The notes beneath the pieces are model-generated. The model had not been told where the DNA came from and ran no database searches. It saw nothing but the letters and a program-made list of their open reading frames with translations. From positions 28,238,601 to 28,302,600 of the forward strand of contig OZ024857.1 in NCBI GenBank assembly GCA_964017155.1: a stretch of DNA of 64,000 bases. Reading direction: 5' to 3'. Positions 24,501 to 35,917 of the stretch are shown in pieces. The position numbers and the translations under genes are program-made. How positions within the stretch are numbered: position 1 is the first letter of the stretch; each line of letters starts with the position of its first letter. The stretch comes from Oasisia sp. SBJ-2009. Its lineage: Eukaryota; Annelida; Polychaeta; Sabellida; Siboglinidae.

Positions 24501-25440
24501 CAAGAAGGAAGCACTTTCCACGCAAAAAAACGTGGTGCAGCAAATCCTACCTATCCGAGCTGCTCTAGAGGAGCATGCCAAGAGAGCAGTCTACCAGGGT
24601 GGTCACATCTGGGGGAAGACACTGCTACCAGACCCTGTGTTGCCATCACCAACTAATTGTGGGTGGGTGAAGACAGAAGGAATGTATGAGCCCCACTGGA
24701 CTACATTGCCACAAGCATCAAAAGCATGCCACGAGCTGATCTCTTGTGGTTGCAGAAAGCGCTGCAAATGCAAGAAGGCTGCACTTCAGTGCATCGGCCT
24801 CTGGATCTGTAAGGGAGAATGTGCCAGCTGACTCTAAGATCTCCCATATACTCAAACATTAAAGTGCCACGCCTTGATCCATGGGAAGTTGTCATGTTGT
24901 CACACGATCAAGATGTGTTAATAGAATGATTCAAATAGTATTCAACAATAACATTGGTATTCTCAAATAACTTAAATAGCGTAGTTAATGGCTTCAGTAT
25001 ATTCACTGAACATTGTTACATGGTCTATGCTAATACGTAACTGTACTGGCTACGGCTATGGCTTAATCAAGTTATTACTATGACATGGAGAGACAATCTC
25101 GTCATTTTGTTGCATTTTCTTCCATTTATAATTGTGTTACATTGTAATAAACCTATTTTTTGTATGTAAATAATATTTGTTGTCCTGAAAACATGGAAAC
25201 AGCAGCTTGGGGGGTATAAAATGTTCTATGCCAATAGCTGCTAAATACATGTATATTAAGCTATGTGTGTACAAAATTTGGTGCTTGTATCATAAAATGA
25301 ACAATAGGTTAGCTATACTGCCCCATTATACTGTCATTGTAACAGCAAGACAATATCTTAGCCATTTTCCAGCATTATGGTTTTTATACTCAACGTGCCA
25401 CTTTTGTGTCTTTCTTTTAATCATTGTGAATATCCATCTA
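21550..25440 (+). mobile_element. Uncharacterised element with inverted flanks and one large gene
   Basis: Around 21580-21640 and 25262-25330 there are inverted copies of a ~65-bp sequence. The left, reverse-complemented, reads AAATTTGGTGCTTATATCAC then AAAATGAACAAT; the right reads AAATTTGGTGCTTGTATCAT then AAAATGAACAAT. They bracket the degenerate gene at 22040-24831. Exact ends and target duplication could not be fixed by eye. This pairing suggests a DNA element carrying the family's gene. It lies inside the TOP1-B intron between 34183 and 21063. Confidence 0.5.
22040..24831 (+). pseudogene. Uncharacterised repetitive protein family, broken copy
   Basis: A long protein recoverable in pieces. 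22040-22891 is open, then a TAG at 22889 where the same frame continues to 23140 (IPVYLHDIIELPTRHPD...). Further pieces in other frames: 23137-23260, 23241-23633, 23699-23860, 23948-24568, 24532-24831. Recognisable boxes are FALDHINYAR, AHEQNN, TVDTDVMVLAV, HALTGCDTVSSFAGHGKK, and a C-terminal cysteine-rich tail CGCRKRCKCKKAALQC resembling a CXC motif. The same family appears degenerate at 9300-10740. Family members are common in invertebrate genomes and behave like repeats; I know of no assigned reaction. At least four disruptions, so inactive. Confidence 0.75.
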
Positions 25441-26520
25441 AACATAAAGCCTTACTGACAATTATTTCTGACACAACGGCTTGTCAACTGTCATTGTACA
25501 TGTACAATAATGATGTTTTGTCACTATAGAAAAAGCAACTCGGTAACATGAGGTGACTAGTATCTTTTAAAATCAAATGTTTAAATCACACCCCCTCAAA
25601 ATATCCACCATGCCACCACTAGGTCACTGTGTCTGTTCCAATAACAAGAACAAGGCAAGATGTTTATTTTTGACCCCAACAAGTACAGGAATTAATAATC
25701 ATAAGGTGTACATAAACAAATGTCATCATAAGTAATTAAAAGAAATTAACTGGGGTCAGTGACTCCTGTTAAGTAATTACACATAATGCGAATGTATAGT
25801 ATTTATTTTTACTTCAATATAATTGTTATCTCTTTACAGGTGAAACTATCTCTAACACATGTGTAGTGCCTTGCGTACAATTAGAAATAATTATGTGACA
25901 ATCCCTAAATACATATAACATTTCATTGCATCTATCCATATATATGTATATTAAAATTCTAACGACTTTGAAGAAATAACTGACATATGTAATAATCAGA
26001 TACCGTACGTGTTTGATATTTTGTAAGAGATAACATATAGAGAGATAGAGTAATACACAAACCCATGTAAATTGTGAGTACATTTTTTTTTCAGAACTAA
26101 TTGTGGAGTATCATTTATAATGTGAGGCAAATTGTATCTTAGCCTTTTTTGCACATTTGTGACATGCCATAGATGTGTGTATATATTTGTAGCTTTGCAA
26201 GTATTATAACTGTATATATTATAACTGGAGGATAACATTCTAATTTAATTAATAAATTGGCATATTACCATGTCTGTATTTATAAAAAAATTAAGTTCTT
26301 GCAATTTTAATTGTTCATAACCTGTAGATATAATCTAGAAAATCGAAGTCATGTTGAAGTTCATCTAAGCGTCTCCTACCGGGTACATGTACTGTGTCTT
26401 GCCCTGAATGTTCTCTTTCCATTTTGCCAGCCAAAGCACCTAAACCAGAGCAAACCACGTCATAACCACATCACCACAACAAGAGGGCAGAGTGACAGAC
26501 ACACACCAGTGGATGAATTC
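25441..26520. other. A/T-rich intronic DNA, nothing recognised
   Basis: No supported coding region; lies between the element above and the DIRS-like element. Confidence 0.5.
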
Positions 26521-26564
26521 TATATTTTCAGAATTAAAATATGTATTTATAAGTAACATACTCA

Positions 26565-26700
26565 CCTGGCTCCGTGGCTTCACAAGGTGCAATAGACTTG
26601 GCTGTGCCCAAGTTGCTCGCCATAATTAATAAAATGAAAAAAGTGACTATCGCTACAGCTCCCACTACCTTATTCAATCACTGAGTCTCTTCTCTTTGCA
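26565..26700. repeat. Left inverted terminal repeat of the DIRS-like element
   Basis: Reads TGGCTCCGTGGCTTCACAAG at its outer side; mirrored at 32262-32400 with about 85% match by eye. Confidence 0.85.
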
Positions 26701-26852
26701 CTTGGCAAAAAGGCTCGTACTGTGATAGGTAATCTCCCTATAGCGGGGAAGGAGGGAGGGTGATATGGTGAAGCGATGGAGCCAGGTAAGTATGTTACCT
26801 ATAAATACATATTTTAATTCTAAAAATATAGAATTTATTGCCTAACATAGAA

Positions 26853-28130
26853 TTAGCCTCGCTCTGTCGCTTCACAAGGTGCAGAATCTACGTGAATGGA
26901 TGGTGGGATATAGACAATGTTACCTCTAATGATCTCTAATGTTGGGTGCAGAATTGATTCTGCAGCCACTACCAGTCCTAGTTGAATGAGATCGTCAGAA
27001 TAGAAAGATAGGTCCTTGAGATAAGTCGGTGAAGGTGTTATGACAACGCCAGGTATCAGCTCGCAGAATCTGTTCCATGGAGGCCTGTCTGTGGAATGCG
27101 AGCGATGCAGCCATGGATTGTACCTGGTGCGCCTTAACCTTGTGGGACTCAAGGAGATTGTGGATGGTACAATGTCTCGTTTATGCCCTGGTTTGAACGA
27201 CACAAAGAGGAGGTGCTTATCCTCCCTCCAAGGCATGGACTTTTCTAGGTAGAATCTTAGTGCCCATACTGTGAACAGGAGTCGGTCTTCAGCCATGCCA
27301 TTGCTCAAATGACGGTCAAGTGTTGGAATTGTGCATGAAAGCATGCATTTTGGGCCCTTGCCCAATACTTGCGTCTTTGATATGAATGACAGGTCCGTTG
27401 TAGTCGGGCATGTTCAAAGGCATGGATTTCGCCCCGACGTTTGCCGGAAGCATGCACGATGAGGAAAGCTGTCTTCCATGTAAGCACTTGATCCGATGCT
27501 TGGTCTAGTGGCTCGAAAGGTGGTTCCACACCGGAAGTGGCACGAAGAGTGCTAGCGATTGCCATCTGATAGCTTGCAATGGTCGAGATGGCCAAACGTT
27601 TCTCCATGTGAAGGTGGAGAAGAAAATCCGACACTACACTCCCAGTAGCCGACGAGAGTGGATTAATGTGTTGTATGTTACACCAAGCAGTGAAGATCCT
27701 CCACTTGGACTCGTAGATTGACAGATTAGACTCTTGATGGAGTCTACTCAAACGGGAGATAACATCGACCAAAAAGCCTCTGCTGCAGAGGGCATCCTGG
27801 ATACTCTCCATGCATGTATCTGGAGATTGGACGGATTGCGATGGATCTGACCTGGAGGCTGGGATAGTAACCGAGGAATGTTGGGTATCCAGAGAGAAGA
27901 TTGTACCAACAACCCTAAGAGTAGTGGGAACCAGATCGCCTGAGGCCAGTGTGAGGCAATGAGGATCAGTTTGCACTGGTCCCGCTGGGCCTTCTCGAGC
28001 ACCCTTCGCAACAAAGCTGGTGGTGGGTATGCGTATGCCCACAGTGCCTTCCAGCTCATTGACAGAGCATCTACTCCCATGGCTGATGGATCTGGAACAT
28101 CGGACACAAATAGTGGAAGTTGTGATTCCA
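26853..28130 (-). pseudogene. DIRS-like tyrosine recombinase
   Basis: The upstream part holds an N-terminal core-binding-like region (SNLSIYESKWRIFTAWC, VSDFLLHLHMEKRLAISTIA, SYQMAIASTLR). A frame change follows, then the segment with DRHLSNGMAEDRLLFTVWAL, RFYLEKSMPWREDKHLLFVS and FKPGHKRDIVPSTISLSP, typical of DIRS recombinases. The catalytic Arg/His/Arg/Tyr set is not intact in one frame. Tyrosine recombinase replaces integrase in this order of retroelements. Confidence 0.8.
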
Positions 28131-28139
28131 CCTCGTTGC

Positions 28140-28510
28140 AAGCAGATCCAATAATGGGATTCCCCATTCCCGTGTCAGTGCTCAGAAGACAGATGGATGT
28201 AGAGACCATTCCGTACCTGACATCTGGGAAGGGCGTAACAGAATGTCTGCAAGGACGTTCAATCTCCCTGGGATGTGTCGTGCCCGAAGCACTATTTGGT
28301 TGGCCTGACACATGAGGAGTAGCTTCTTGGTCTGTCTGCACAGCTGTATTGACCATGTTCTGCCCTGCTTGTCGATGTAGGACACTACAGTGGAGTTATC
28401 GACGTAACTAGGACTGTCAGACCCATAAGCTTCCGCAGCCAGTGGAGCATGGCTCTGTGTATGGCTTCTAACTACACCGGACACCATCAATGTATTCCAA
28501 TGTGCCAATG
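28140..28510 (-). pseudogene. DIRS-like RNase H and connecting region
   Basis: SYVDNSTVVSYIDKQGRTWS, then QIVLRARHIPGRLNVLADIL: the RNase H D-N-x(n)-HIPG...N..AD pattern of DIRS elements. The next frame continues with VPDPSAMGVDALSMSWKALW and AYAYPPPALLRRVLEKAQRD, the conserved stretch between RNase H and recombinase. Confidence 0.82.
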
Positions 28511-29357
28511 TTCAATGCATCCGTGAACAACCGAGTGCCTGGTTCTGTTGGAGTAACTAGGGCTCCCCTCAGAACATTGTGTGCCAACTTCCACCATTGG
28601 AAATCTTCCTCCGTCTTGGGGGAAAGAGGTATCCACGAGTCGCTGGTTAAAACATTGATATCCCAATGTTGAGAGATGCAATGTTGGGCTTCGCGGGTGT
28701 GTAGCCGTCCCCGAGGAACCATTTTTTCTGTGGACACAGAGACCGAGTAGGATCTGCCACGTATGAGCACATCCTCTTTGGCTTAGCAGGAATGAGCAAA
28801 TCAGTGCTTTGATTTTGTGATATCGATCCAGAGTTGGAGTGACCTGGAAGGAAACTAGGTCGAACTATTATCCCAGAAAAAGGAATTTCTGTTTTGGGAT
28901 CAGTTCTGACTTCTTGTCGTGAATGAGGACGCCCATCGTGTGGCAGAGATTGAGCACTTGTACAGTGTCTCAGAGGCACTGGTCGTGAGATGGTGAGTAG
29001 ATGAGCCAGTCGTCCAGGTAGTCTGAAATCAAATACATTTTCGGTAACCTCTGTGGATGGGTATGTGGAAATAGGTATCCACAAAATCGATGGAATGACC
29101 CAGGCGTCTCGAGGGAGAGATCGCTGAATGCTTTCCGCACTCTCCATCGTGAAGTGGGGACTCTCTAGGAAGAGGTGACTGTAACACCTGGGAGATGTTA
29201 TACAATGTTGTTTTGTTGCATGGACTATATCAGTGACCGGGGGGCTGTGTGTTTCACGATTGAGTCCTTGTCTACAAACGCAGATGGGGCACCGGTCATG
29301 GGGGGACACTCTTGGAACCGAAGACGGAAACCGACTTCCAGAACATTGTACTCCCAC
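28511..29357 (-). pseudogene. DIRS-like reverse transcriptase
   Basis: Fragments HFTMESAESIQRSLPRDAWV, VTENVFDFRLPGRLAHLL and WWKLAHNVLRG follow DIRS reverse-transcriptase order. The catalytic YxDD box falls in a frame-shifted, deleted part and is not readable as a clean motif. Confidence 0.7.
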
Positions 29358-29371
29358 TCACTGCATCTCCT

Positions 29372-30703
29372 TCATCTGCAGACATCGCAGAACTGGGACA
29401 GAGCTCGCACATTCATTGTAAGCAAAGGAGGTAACACGACCACCTGTTGTGATATGTCTAGAGAGTCGAGGGTCGAAGGACGCATAACGATTGGGCTGAC
29501 CAGTGTCAGAGTCCAATGACACAGGTATTCCTGACCTGTGTCGTCGTCCTCCTCGTTGGTGAAAGGGACGTCCTTAACCACGTCCTCTGGTGGCCAGAAA
29601 GGGCTGCTGACTTGAGAACGACAGTGGCATTGGCATAGCAGCCTGCCGTCGTTGTGCAGATCCAGCCGGTGCTGACCAATGTGGAGCAGCATGTGTTTTA
29701 CTGATGGTAAAAGGTGCCGAGCCCCTGTATAGGGCATAGTCTCGTTGGCGACTGGCCATCTTGTCCCACAACTGTACCTTAGTTGCGAGCTCATCAAAAT
29801 TTAATAGTGACGAAGATCCAAATGGAGCAGTATGAAGGCGCTCCCATTCCTCCTGAGACACAAGGGGAATGGCTCCTCATAGAGCTTGGTCCCGTTGATG
29901 CAGCAGGATGTTGTAGGTGATGGTGCAATCCAATGTAGCGCCATCGGACCAAGCAAGCAGTTGTCACTGATTGGGACAACTGTAAAGTTGCCTTAAGCTG
30001 TTCCAACAGCTGTTTTGTGGCTACGCTTCCAATGTCCAGATGGTCAATCAGTCCTTGTATGGACCGATTGAGGACAGCTCCCATTCAATCTTGGAATGAG
30101 GAAATACACAGTCGTTGGCGTGTCTTGGCTGTGAGGTCACATAAATACTTCTGCTCTATGCTGAATCGTGCTCCCCCCACCTGTGACCGAGAAATCTCGG
30201 TGAAGCTCTTATCTATGACAGGGGATTCTCGTGAAAACAGAAAACCTGTAGAAGAGAGCTCTAACGGAGAGTGCAGGACCTCTCTGGAGCTAAGTACCGA
30301 AGTAAATTGGTGTGAATTGCCCACCTTGGTTTTTTTTTATTTCTACTGAATTTTCTGAAAGTGATTGATCATTGTCCCAGAAAAAGGAAAACCAGGCTGG
30401 AGGAGCGACAGGAATGGTATAATCGGCTTGTGCCAGTGCTGACAGACGTGGCACTGTGCGAGGGACAAGACTGTCAGTCGCTGGCAATTCATCATAGAGA
30501 AACGTGTGGGCCAGGATGACCCGTTCTGAATGTGATATCTTGGCACATTGTTCGTACGGTTGTACAGCAACTGATTGTGGAGCTGGATCAGTGTACTGTT
30601 TGTCAACAGAACTCCAGGCACCATCATCATCCGACCAGGAATACACGATCATCAAACGCCGAATAGGAGAACGGCAAGAAAATATAATTGTTGTGTGTGT
30701 CAC
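29372..30703 (-). pseudogene. DIRS-like gag region
   Basis: Several open pieces (VILAHTFLYDELPATDSLVP; LNRSIQGLIDHLDIGSVATK) upstream of reverse transcriptase, in the position of gag. Assigned from position and weak resemblance only. Confidence 0.5.
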
Positions 30704-31209
30704 GCTGCCGGATGGTACGGGCGCTTCTGCTGGTGTACGGCGTGGGTACTCGCCTACGTAATGTCGCTAGTCGGGAAGTCATGTCCGGGAATCACCTGTG
30801 TATTCCCAGGACCAACGTTTCAACGACCAGTCAACCGTAAATTTTGGTGGAAACGGCTGTCGATTCGCCGGCCGAAAACCAGCTCTTCCAGCTGTGAGTG
30901 GGTTGCGGGTCTCGAAACAAGACCCCATGTCGTGGAGCCGGCGAAGGCAAACTCCGGTTTTAATGTGCAACATTTTCACATAATTGCAGCCTGTTTGTTC
31001 GGTTGCCGTCCACGGAGACCGGGCGACCTTGACAACGTCGAGAAACGCAGTAATTGCAACGTATATTGACAGCACCCATTTGTGACCTTTAACATTAAGG
31101 CTGCGGCGGTTTCTGATTGGCTTCGGTCGGTGACCTGCGCCGAACAGGGTCAATCTCCAGTTCTCCAGAGAACTGGCCGGGTCTCTGGCTTCGGGTTTCC
31201 ATACGGCCA
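30704..31209. other. 5' part of the DIRS-like element, no gene recognised
   Basis: GC-rich relative to its surroundings; open frames on both strands but no familiar motif. Confidence 0.4.
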
Positions 31210-31446
31210 AACGGTGTTAACCTCCGGCTTCTGCCGGACCTCCGGGCCTCCGGACTTCTGACCCTTCGACCCTCCGGGCTCCGGCCCTCCGGGCTCCGGC
31301 CCTCCGGGCTCCGGCCCTCCGGGCTCCGGCCCTCCGGGCTCCGGCCCTCCGGGCTCCGGCCCTCCGGGCGTCGGCCCTCCGGGCTCCGGCCCTCCGGGCT
31401 CCGGCCCTCCGGGCTCCGGCCCTCCGGGCTCCGGCCCTCCGGGCTC
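31210..31446. repeat. 15-bp GC-rich minisatellite within the DIRS-like element
   Basis: GGCCCTCCGGGCTCC repeated ~14 times, with one GTC variant. The minus strand reads as repeated EGRSP pentapeptides. G/C content sharply above its neighbours. Confidence 0.95.
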
Positions 31447-32261
31447 ATCTCCGTTCTATCCGGAGGAATGTCACCAGTTTTCCGCCCAAGCCGGGCCCAT
31501 CGGAGTAAGTCCATTGACATGGACTGCCAGGTGTGTGCTCGGATACTCTTTTGGGAATCCAACTGGTGGGACTATTTTTTGTCCGGGCAGTTCCGTCAAA
31601 CACTTAGGTCGATACTGAGCCACCGGGAGCACAAGAGGGTTGGTAATATTGGCTGTTCACAAAGACGGTTGAGAATATCCTCTAGCTAACATGGACTAAC
31701 GGTCACGGTCTTGGACCATCTCCGGGGATGGCACCGGAGAAAACCCAAGAAAGCTGCCGCGAGATATGCTACATGTTTGTAGGCTAGCCGCCCACTTGTG
31801 GCTGCGCATCTGTCAGCGCGGGTTGCAGCGATGTTTACATGTGTCAGGCGCCTGCGTTTCTGAAACGGAGCGGCATTTATGCTATTCCATTCCACACTTA
31901 ATTGGTCCACTGTGAACAAGTATCGTACTTGTTGTCGACTGTAATACCGTGATAAGAGACACTTGTTCGGATGATTGGCGCCGCCGTGCGTGAGTCTAGT
32001 GTAGACTGTGGCGTGTTCGCGAGTGGTCCGCCATTACAATTACGTTAAAATTAAAAGGGCGAAGTCGAAAAACGGCTAATAATAGAAAAATATACAACTG
32101 AAAAGTGGTCTGAAAACAGCCCACTATATTGCAGAGGTGAAAAGAAAAACAATAAACCGTAACTTTGTTTAAAGACAATATTATATCAGCTCACAAAACT
32201 GATAAATACGGAGCTACGCGAAGGCAAGACTTAAACAATGGCGGCTCCAAGTAAGAAGAGA

Positions 32262-32400
32262 AGAGACTGAATGATTGGATAGGGTGATGGGAGCTGTAGG
32301 GATAGGTCATTTTTTCATTTTATTAATTATGGCGAGCAACTTGGGCGCGGCCAAGTCTATTGCACCTTGTGAAGCGACGGAGCCAGACTAAGTATATGTT
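32262..32400. repeat. Right inverted terminal repeat of the DIRS-like element
   Basis: Inverse of 26565-26700, ending CTTGTGAAGCGACGGAGCCA. Confidence 0.85.
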
Positions 32401-32693
32401 AGGCAATACATTTGGCGTCGCAAGCCAGGGATGGTAGGTTACATTACCCTTGGCAGACTTCCTACAAATTGTCTGGAAGTTCGTTGAATGATGCAGTTGC
32501 ATATTTCCATCTGACTCAGGGGGCCAGATAATTACAATACCTGTTCGACCATTCTTGTGAGTGGTTGAGATCAGTTCTGACATTACAAGACAGTATAAAT
32601 TCAGGTACAACTCCCAGTACACTTAATATCGACCCACCCATATACAACAAGAAACATGGTGGAAGAACAAAAGATAAAGTAGTCTCCTTCATA

Positions 32694-32960
32694 TATATAT
32701 GTATATGTATACGTATACGTATACGTATACGTATACGTATACGTATACGTATACGTATACGTATACGTATACGTATACGTATACGTATACGTATACGTAT
32801 ACGTATACGTATACGTATACGTATACGTATACGTATACGTATACGTATACGCATGCATGCATGCATGCATGCATGCATGCATGCATACATGCATACATAC
32901 ATACATACATACATACATACATACATACATACATACATACATACATACATACATACATAC
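32694..32960. repeat. Composite microsatellite (ATACGT)n-(GCAT)n-(ACAT)n
   Basis: ~155 bp of GTATAC/ACGTAT hexamers, ~42 bp of GCAT tetramers, then ~75 bp of ACAT tetramers, joined without spacers. The first two are self-complementary. Confidence 0.98.
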
Positions 32961-32999
32961 TAGGTTGTGATATGTGTGGTGCCTCTTTGGCTGAATGTC

Positions 33000-34165
33000 C
33001 TCACCTTGTTGTTATGAACACCTTTCTTCCACTGATGTCCTTTTGGTGACACAGGAACCCTTGAACCATTACAATGTCCTCACCTTGCTGTTATGAACAC
33101 CTTCCTTCCACTGATCTCCTTTTGGTGACACAGGAACCCTTGAACCATTACAATGTCCTCACCTTGTTGTTATGAACACCTTCCTTCCACTTATGTCCTT
33201 TTGGTGACACAGGAACCCTTGAACCCCTTACAATGTCCTCCCTCACCTTGTTGTTATGAACAACTTCCTTCAACTGATGTCCTTTTGGTTCCACAATGTC
33301 CTCACCTTGTTGTTATGAACAACTTCCTTCCACTGATGTCCTTTTGGTGGCACAGGAACCCTTGAACCCCTACAATATCCTCACCGTGTTGTTATGAACA
33401 ACTTCCTTCCACTGATGTCCTTTTGGTGGCACAGGAACCCTTGAACCCCTACAATGTCCTCACCGTGTTGTTATGAACAACTTCCTTCCACTGATGCCCT
33501 TTTGTTGGCACAGGAACCCTAGAACTCCTACAATGTCCTCACCGTGTTGTTATGAACAACGTCCTTCCACTGATGCCCTGTTGTTGGCACAGGAACCCTT
33601 GAACCCCTACAATGTCCTCACCTTGATGTTATGAACAACTTCCTTCCACTGATGCCATTTTGTTGGCACAGGAACCCTTGAACCCCTACAATGTACTCAC
33701 CTTGTTGTTATGAACAACTTCCTTCCACTGATGCCATTTTATTGGCACAGGAACCCTTGAACCCCTACAATGTCCTCACCTTGTTGTTATGAACAACCTC
33801 CTTCCACTGATGTCATTTTGGTGGCACAGGAACCCTTGAACCCCTACAATGTCCTCACCTTGTTGTTATGAACAACTTCCTTCCACTGATGCCATTTTGG
33901 TGGCACAGGAACCCTTGAACCCCTACAATGTCCTCACCTTGTTGTTATGAACAACTTCCTTCCACTGATGTCCTTTTGGTGGCACAGGAACCCTTGAACC
34001 CCTACAATGTCCTCACCTTGTTGTTATGAACAACTTCCTTCCACTGATGTCCTTTTGGTGGCACAGGAACCCTTGAACCCCTACAATGTCCTCACCTTGT
34101 TGTTATGAACAACTTCCTTCCACTGATGTCCTGTTGGTGGCACAGGAAACCTTGAACCCCTACAA
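33000..34165. repeat. 79-bp minisatellite, ~15 copies
   Basis: Unit starts TCACCTTGTTGTTATGAACA and includes TGATGTCCTTTTGGTGGCAC and GGAACCCTTGAACCCCTACA. The right edge lies 18 bp from the donor of the TOP1-B exon at 34183-34229. Confidence 0.95.
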
Positions 34166-34182
34166 AAAGATATACATCTTAC

Positions 34183-34229
34183 TAGTCCTCTTGAAGTATT
34201 CATCCATTTTGTATGCCACAAACCTTACA
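34183..34229 (-). CDS. TOP1: Small TOP1-B core exon
   Basis: A 47-nt candidate exon between GTGCTGACAG and A/GTAAGA, encoding VRFVAYKMDEYFKRT with one base at each side. It resembles the TOP1 strand reading SIKYIML and the helix after it, and sits in the right order between the exons at 35918 and 21063. Its incoming phase (two bases expected) fits the exon at 35918-36120. Its outgoing phase (one base) does not fit the exon at 20920-21063. It is squeezed between two unrelated minisatellites. Supported by order and similarity only. Confidence 0.6.
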
Positions 34230-34235
34230 CTGTCA

Positions 34236-34690
34236 GCACCATGAATGATACACCTGAATGGTAGCAACATGAATGATACACATGTATGGTAGCAATATGA
34301 ATGATACACATGTATGGTAGCAACATGAATGATACACATGTATGGTAGCAACATGAATGATACACCTGTATGGTAGCAACATGAACGATACACAAGTGTG
34401 GTAGCAACATGTATGATACACCTGTATGGTAGCAACATGAACGATACACAAGTGTGGTAGCAACATGTATGACACACCTGTGTTGTAGCAAAATTAACAA
34501 TACACTCATGTAGTAGCACCATGAATGCTACAACTGTGTGGTAGTAACATGTATGCAACATCTGTATGGTAGTAACATGAATGATACACCTGTGTTGTAA
34601 CAACATGAATGATACACCTGTGTTGTAACAACATGAATGATACACCTGTGTGGTAGTAGCATGAATGATACACCCACCTATGTGGTAGCA
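34236..34690. repeat. 28-bp minisatellite, ~16 copies
   Basis: Unit ATGAATGATACACCTGTATG followed by GTAGCAAC. The left edge is ~7 bp from the acceptor of the small TOP1-B exon, and the unit shares CATGAATGATAC with the pre-acceptor sequence. Confidence 0.95.
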
Positions 34691-34699
34691 AAGAATTGT

Positions 34700-35917
34700 G
34701 TGATGGGACTATACATATATAACAGACTTACTGATTGAGATAATGAGATTCAAATAAAAAAATCATTTAAGTCATCAAATTTTAAAATCTACACATCATA
34801 TTATAGCCTTGCATTACGCATATAGAAAATGCATGGCTTGAAATTTGCAATTGTTTGTTAGTCTGAGATAGGCGGATTACTCTGTAGGTGAACCAAGCCA
34901 CTTGCTAGACAGACAAATAATAAATCCCTTTGTTTGTATGTTAAAGCAATCAAAATAAAATTTTAATACGTGATGTGGAACTCCACCCCCCGCCTTCATA
35001 TGCCAACATTATTCAAGGTTTCTGTCAAACTTGAAGCAAGCCAGATTTGTTTATGGACGAGCATTTCAAAAGTTCTTCATTCAATAACTAACTGAAGGGA
35101 ACATTTGATTCTACTTGTTCATTAGACAATTATATGATGTGACAAATTTAAAGTCCTGGTAAAACAATTTATCTTATGCTGAAGTAGTAAGCGAGACGGT
35201 GGTGCCGCCGCCTAGCGGAGTAGGCCAGTGCTATCCTAGCGGGTTAGCTAGTACTAGGGGCTTAGTTGTGTGTGCGCATCATGATAGGGCGAAATAATTA
35301 GCCCTTGGCATTTATAAACCGGTTACATCCAGATATTCTGCCCCATTCGCTGTTCGTCGTGAACAGAGCTGAGCGTGGTTTATCAAGCGGTTTTGCTTAT
35401 TCACAATTTCAGTTATTTGGTGTTACGGTTACATTGGTTATTGTTATACTGTTATTTTGTTTCCCACCCACCTCCCTGTGCCACACTTGCTGTATACTAT
35501 AGGTTCTTGACGCTTTTCCCTTTTGCTTATTCGGTATATGAGGTTTTGCCTAGGCTTTTTCCTGTACATTATGTACGCAGGGTTTTTAGGGCGGTAAATA
35601 AAGTAGGTGGTTTTACAGGAGGTGGCAGAGTGACCCACACCGATATGGTGTCGATGTTAAATATAGTGTAAATAGAACTGTTAATATGGTTTGTGTGTTA
35701 GAATTTGTAGGTCTTCTTAGCAAGACCATTGGGGCCGGCATACTAGCTGCGTTGATGTAGTGATGTATGTGTTGTATATATGTGGTTCATCTGATTTAGC
35801 TAGTACAATAAAATTGTCATATATTTGGCCAATTTCAATCATCACTTGTCTTGCACTGCTGCTTTGCATAGGAGTTTGTATGTGCAGCGGGTACATACAT
35901 AATGTTATTTCACTTAC
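34700..35917. other. TOP1-B intron; LTR-like patch at about 35190-35660
   Basis: The TOP1 exon for the conserved segment with the Gly-His-x-Trp motif should lie here but was not found on the minus strand. 35190-35660 is a higher-GC patch with TATAAA-like and AATAAA signals in plus orientation, possibly a solo LTR or other insertion; no TSD established. Confidence 0.3.

Larger units (their letters stand above)
26525..32410 (-). mobile_element. DIRS-like tyrosine-recombinase retroelement, degenerate
   Basis: Inverted terminal repeats of ~135 bp (26565-26700 and 32262-32400; for example TAATTAATAAAATGAAAAAA at the left is mirrored at the right). They enclose, on the minus strand, gag-like, reverse transcriptase, RNase H and tyrosine recombinase fragments in DIRS order. 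A further inverted pair near the left end (26525-26585 against 26778-26840) may belong to the complex termini of DIRS elements. All frames are interrupted. It sits in the TOP1-B intron between 34183 and 21063. Confidence 0.85.

Noticed and set aside
31095..31689. Open frames of repeated EGRSP or RPSGL pentapeptides
   Set aside because: Product of the 15-bp minisatellite in a dead retroelement.
34160..34691. 161-codon minus-strand frame rich in Cys/His/Tyr
   Set aside because: Translation of the 28-bp array; only its last part overlaps the small TOP1-B exon, which is read with a splice acceptor instead.
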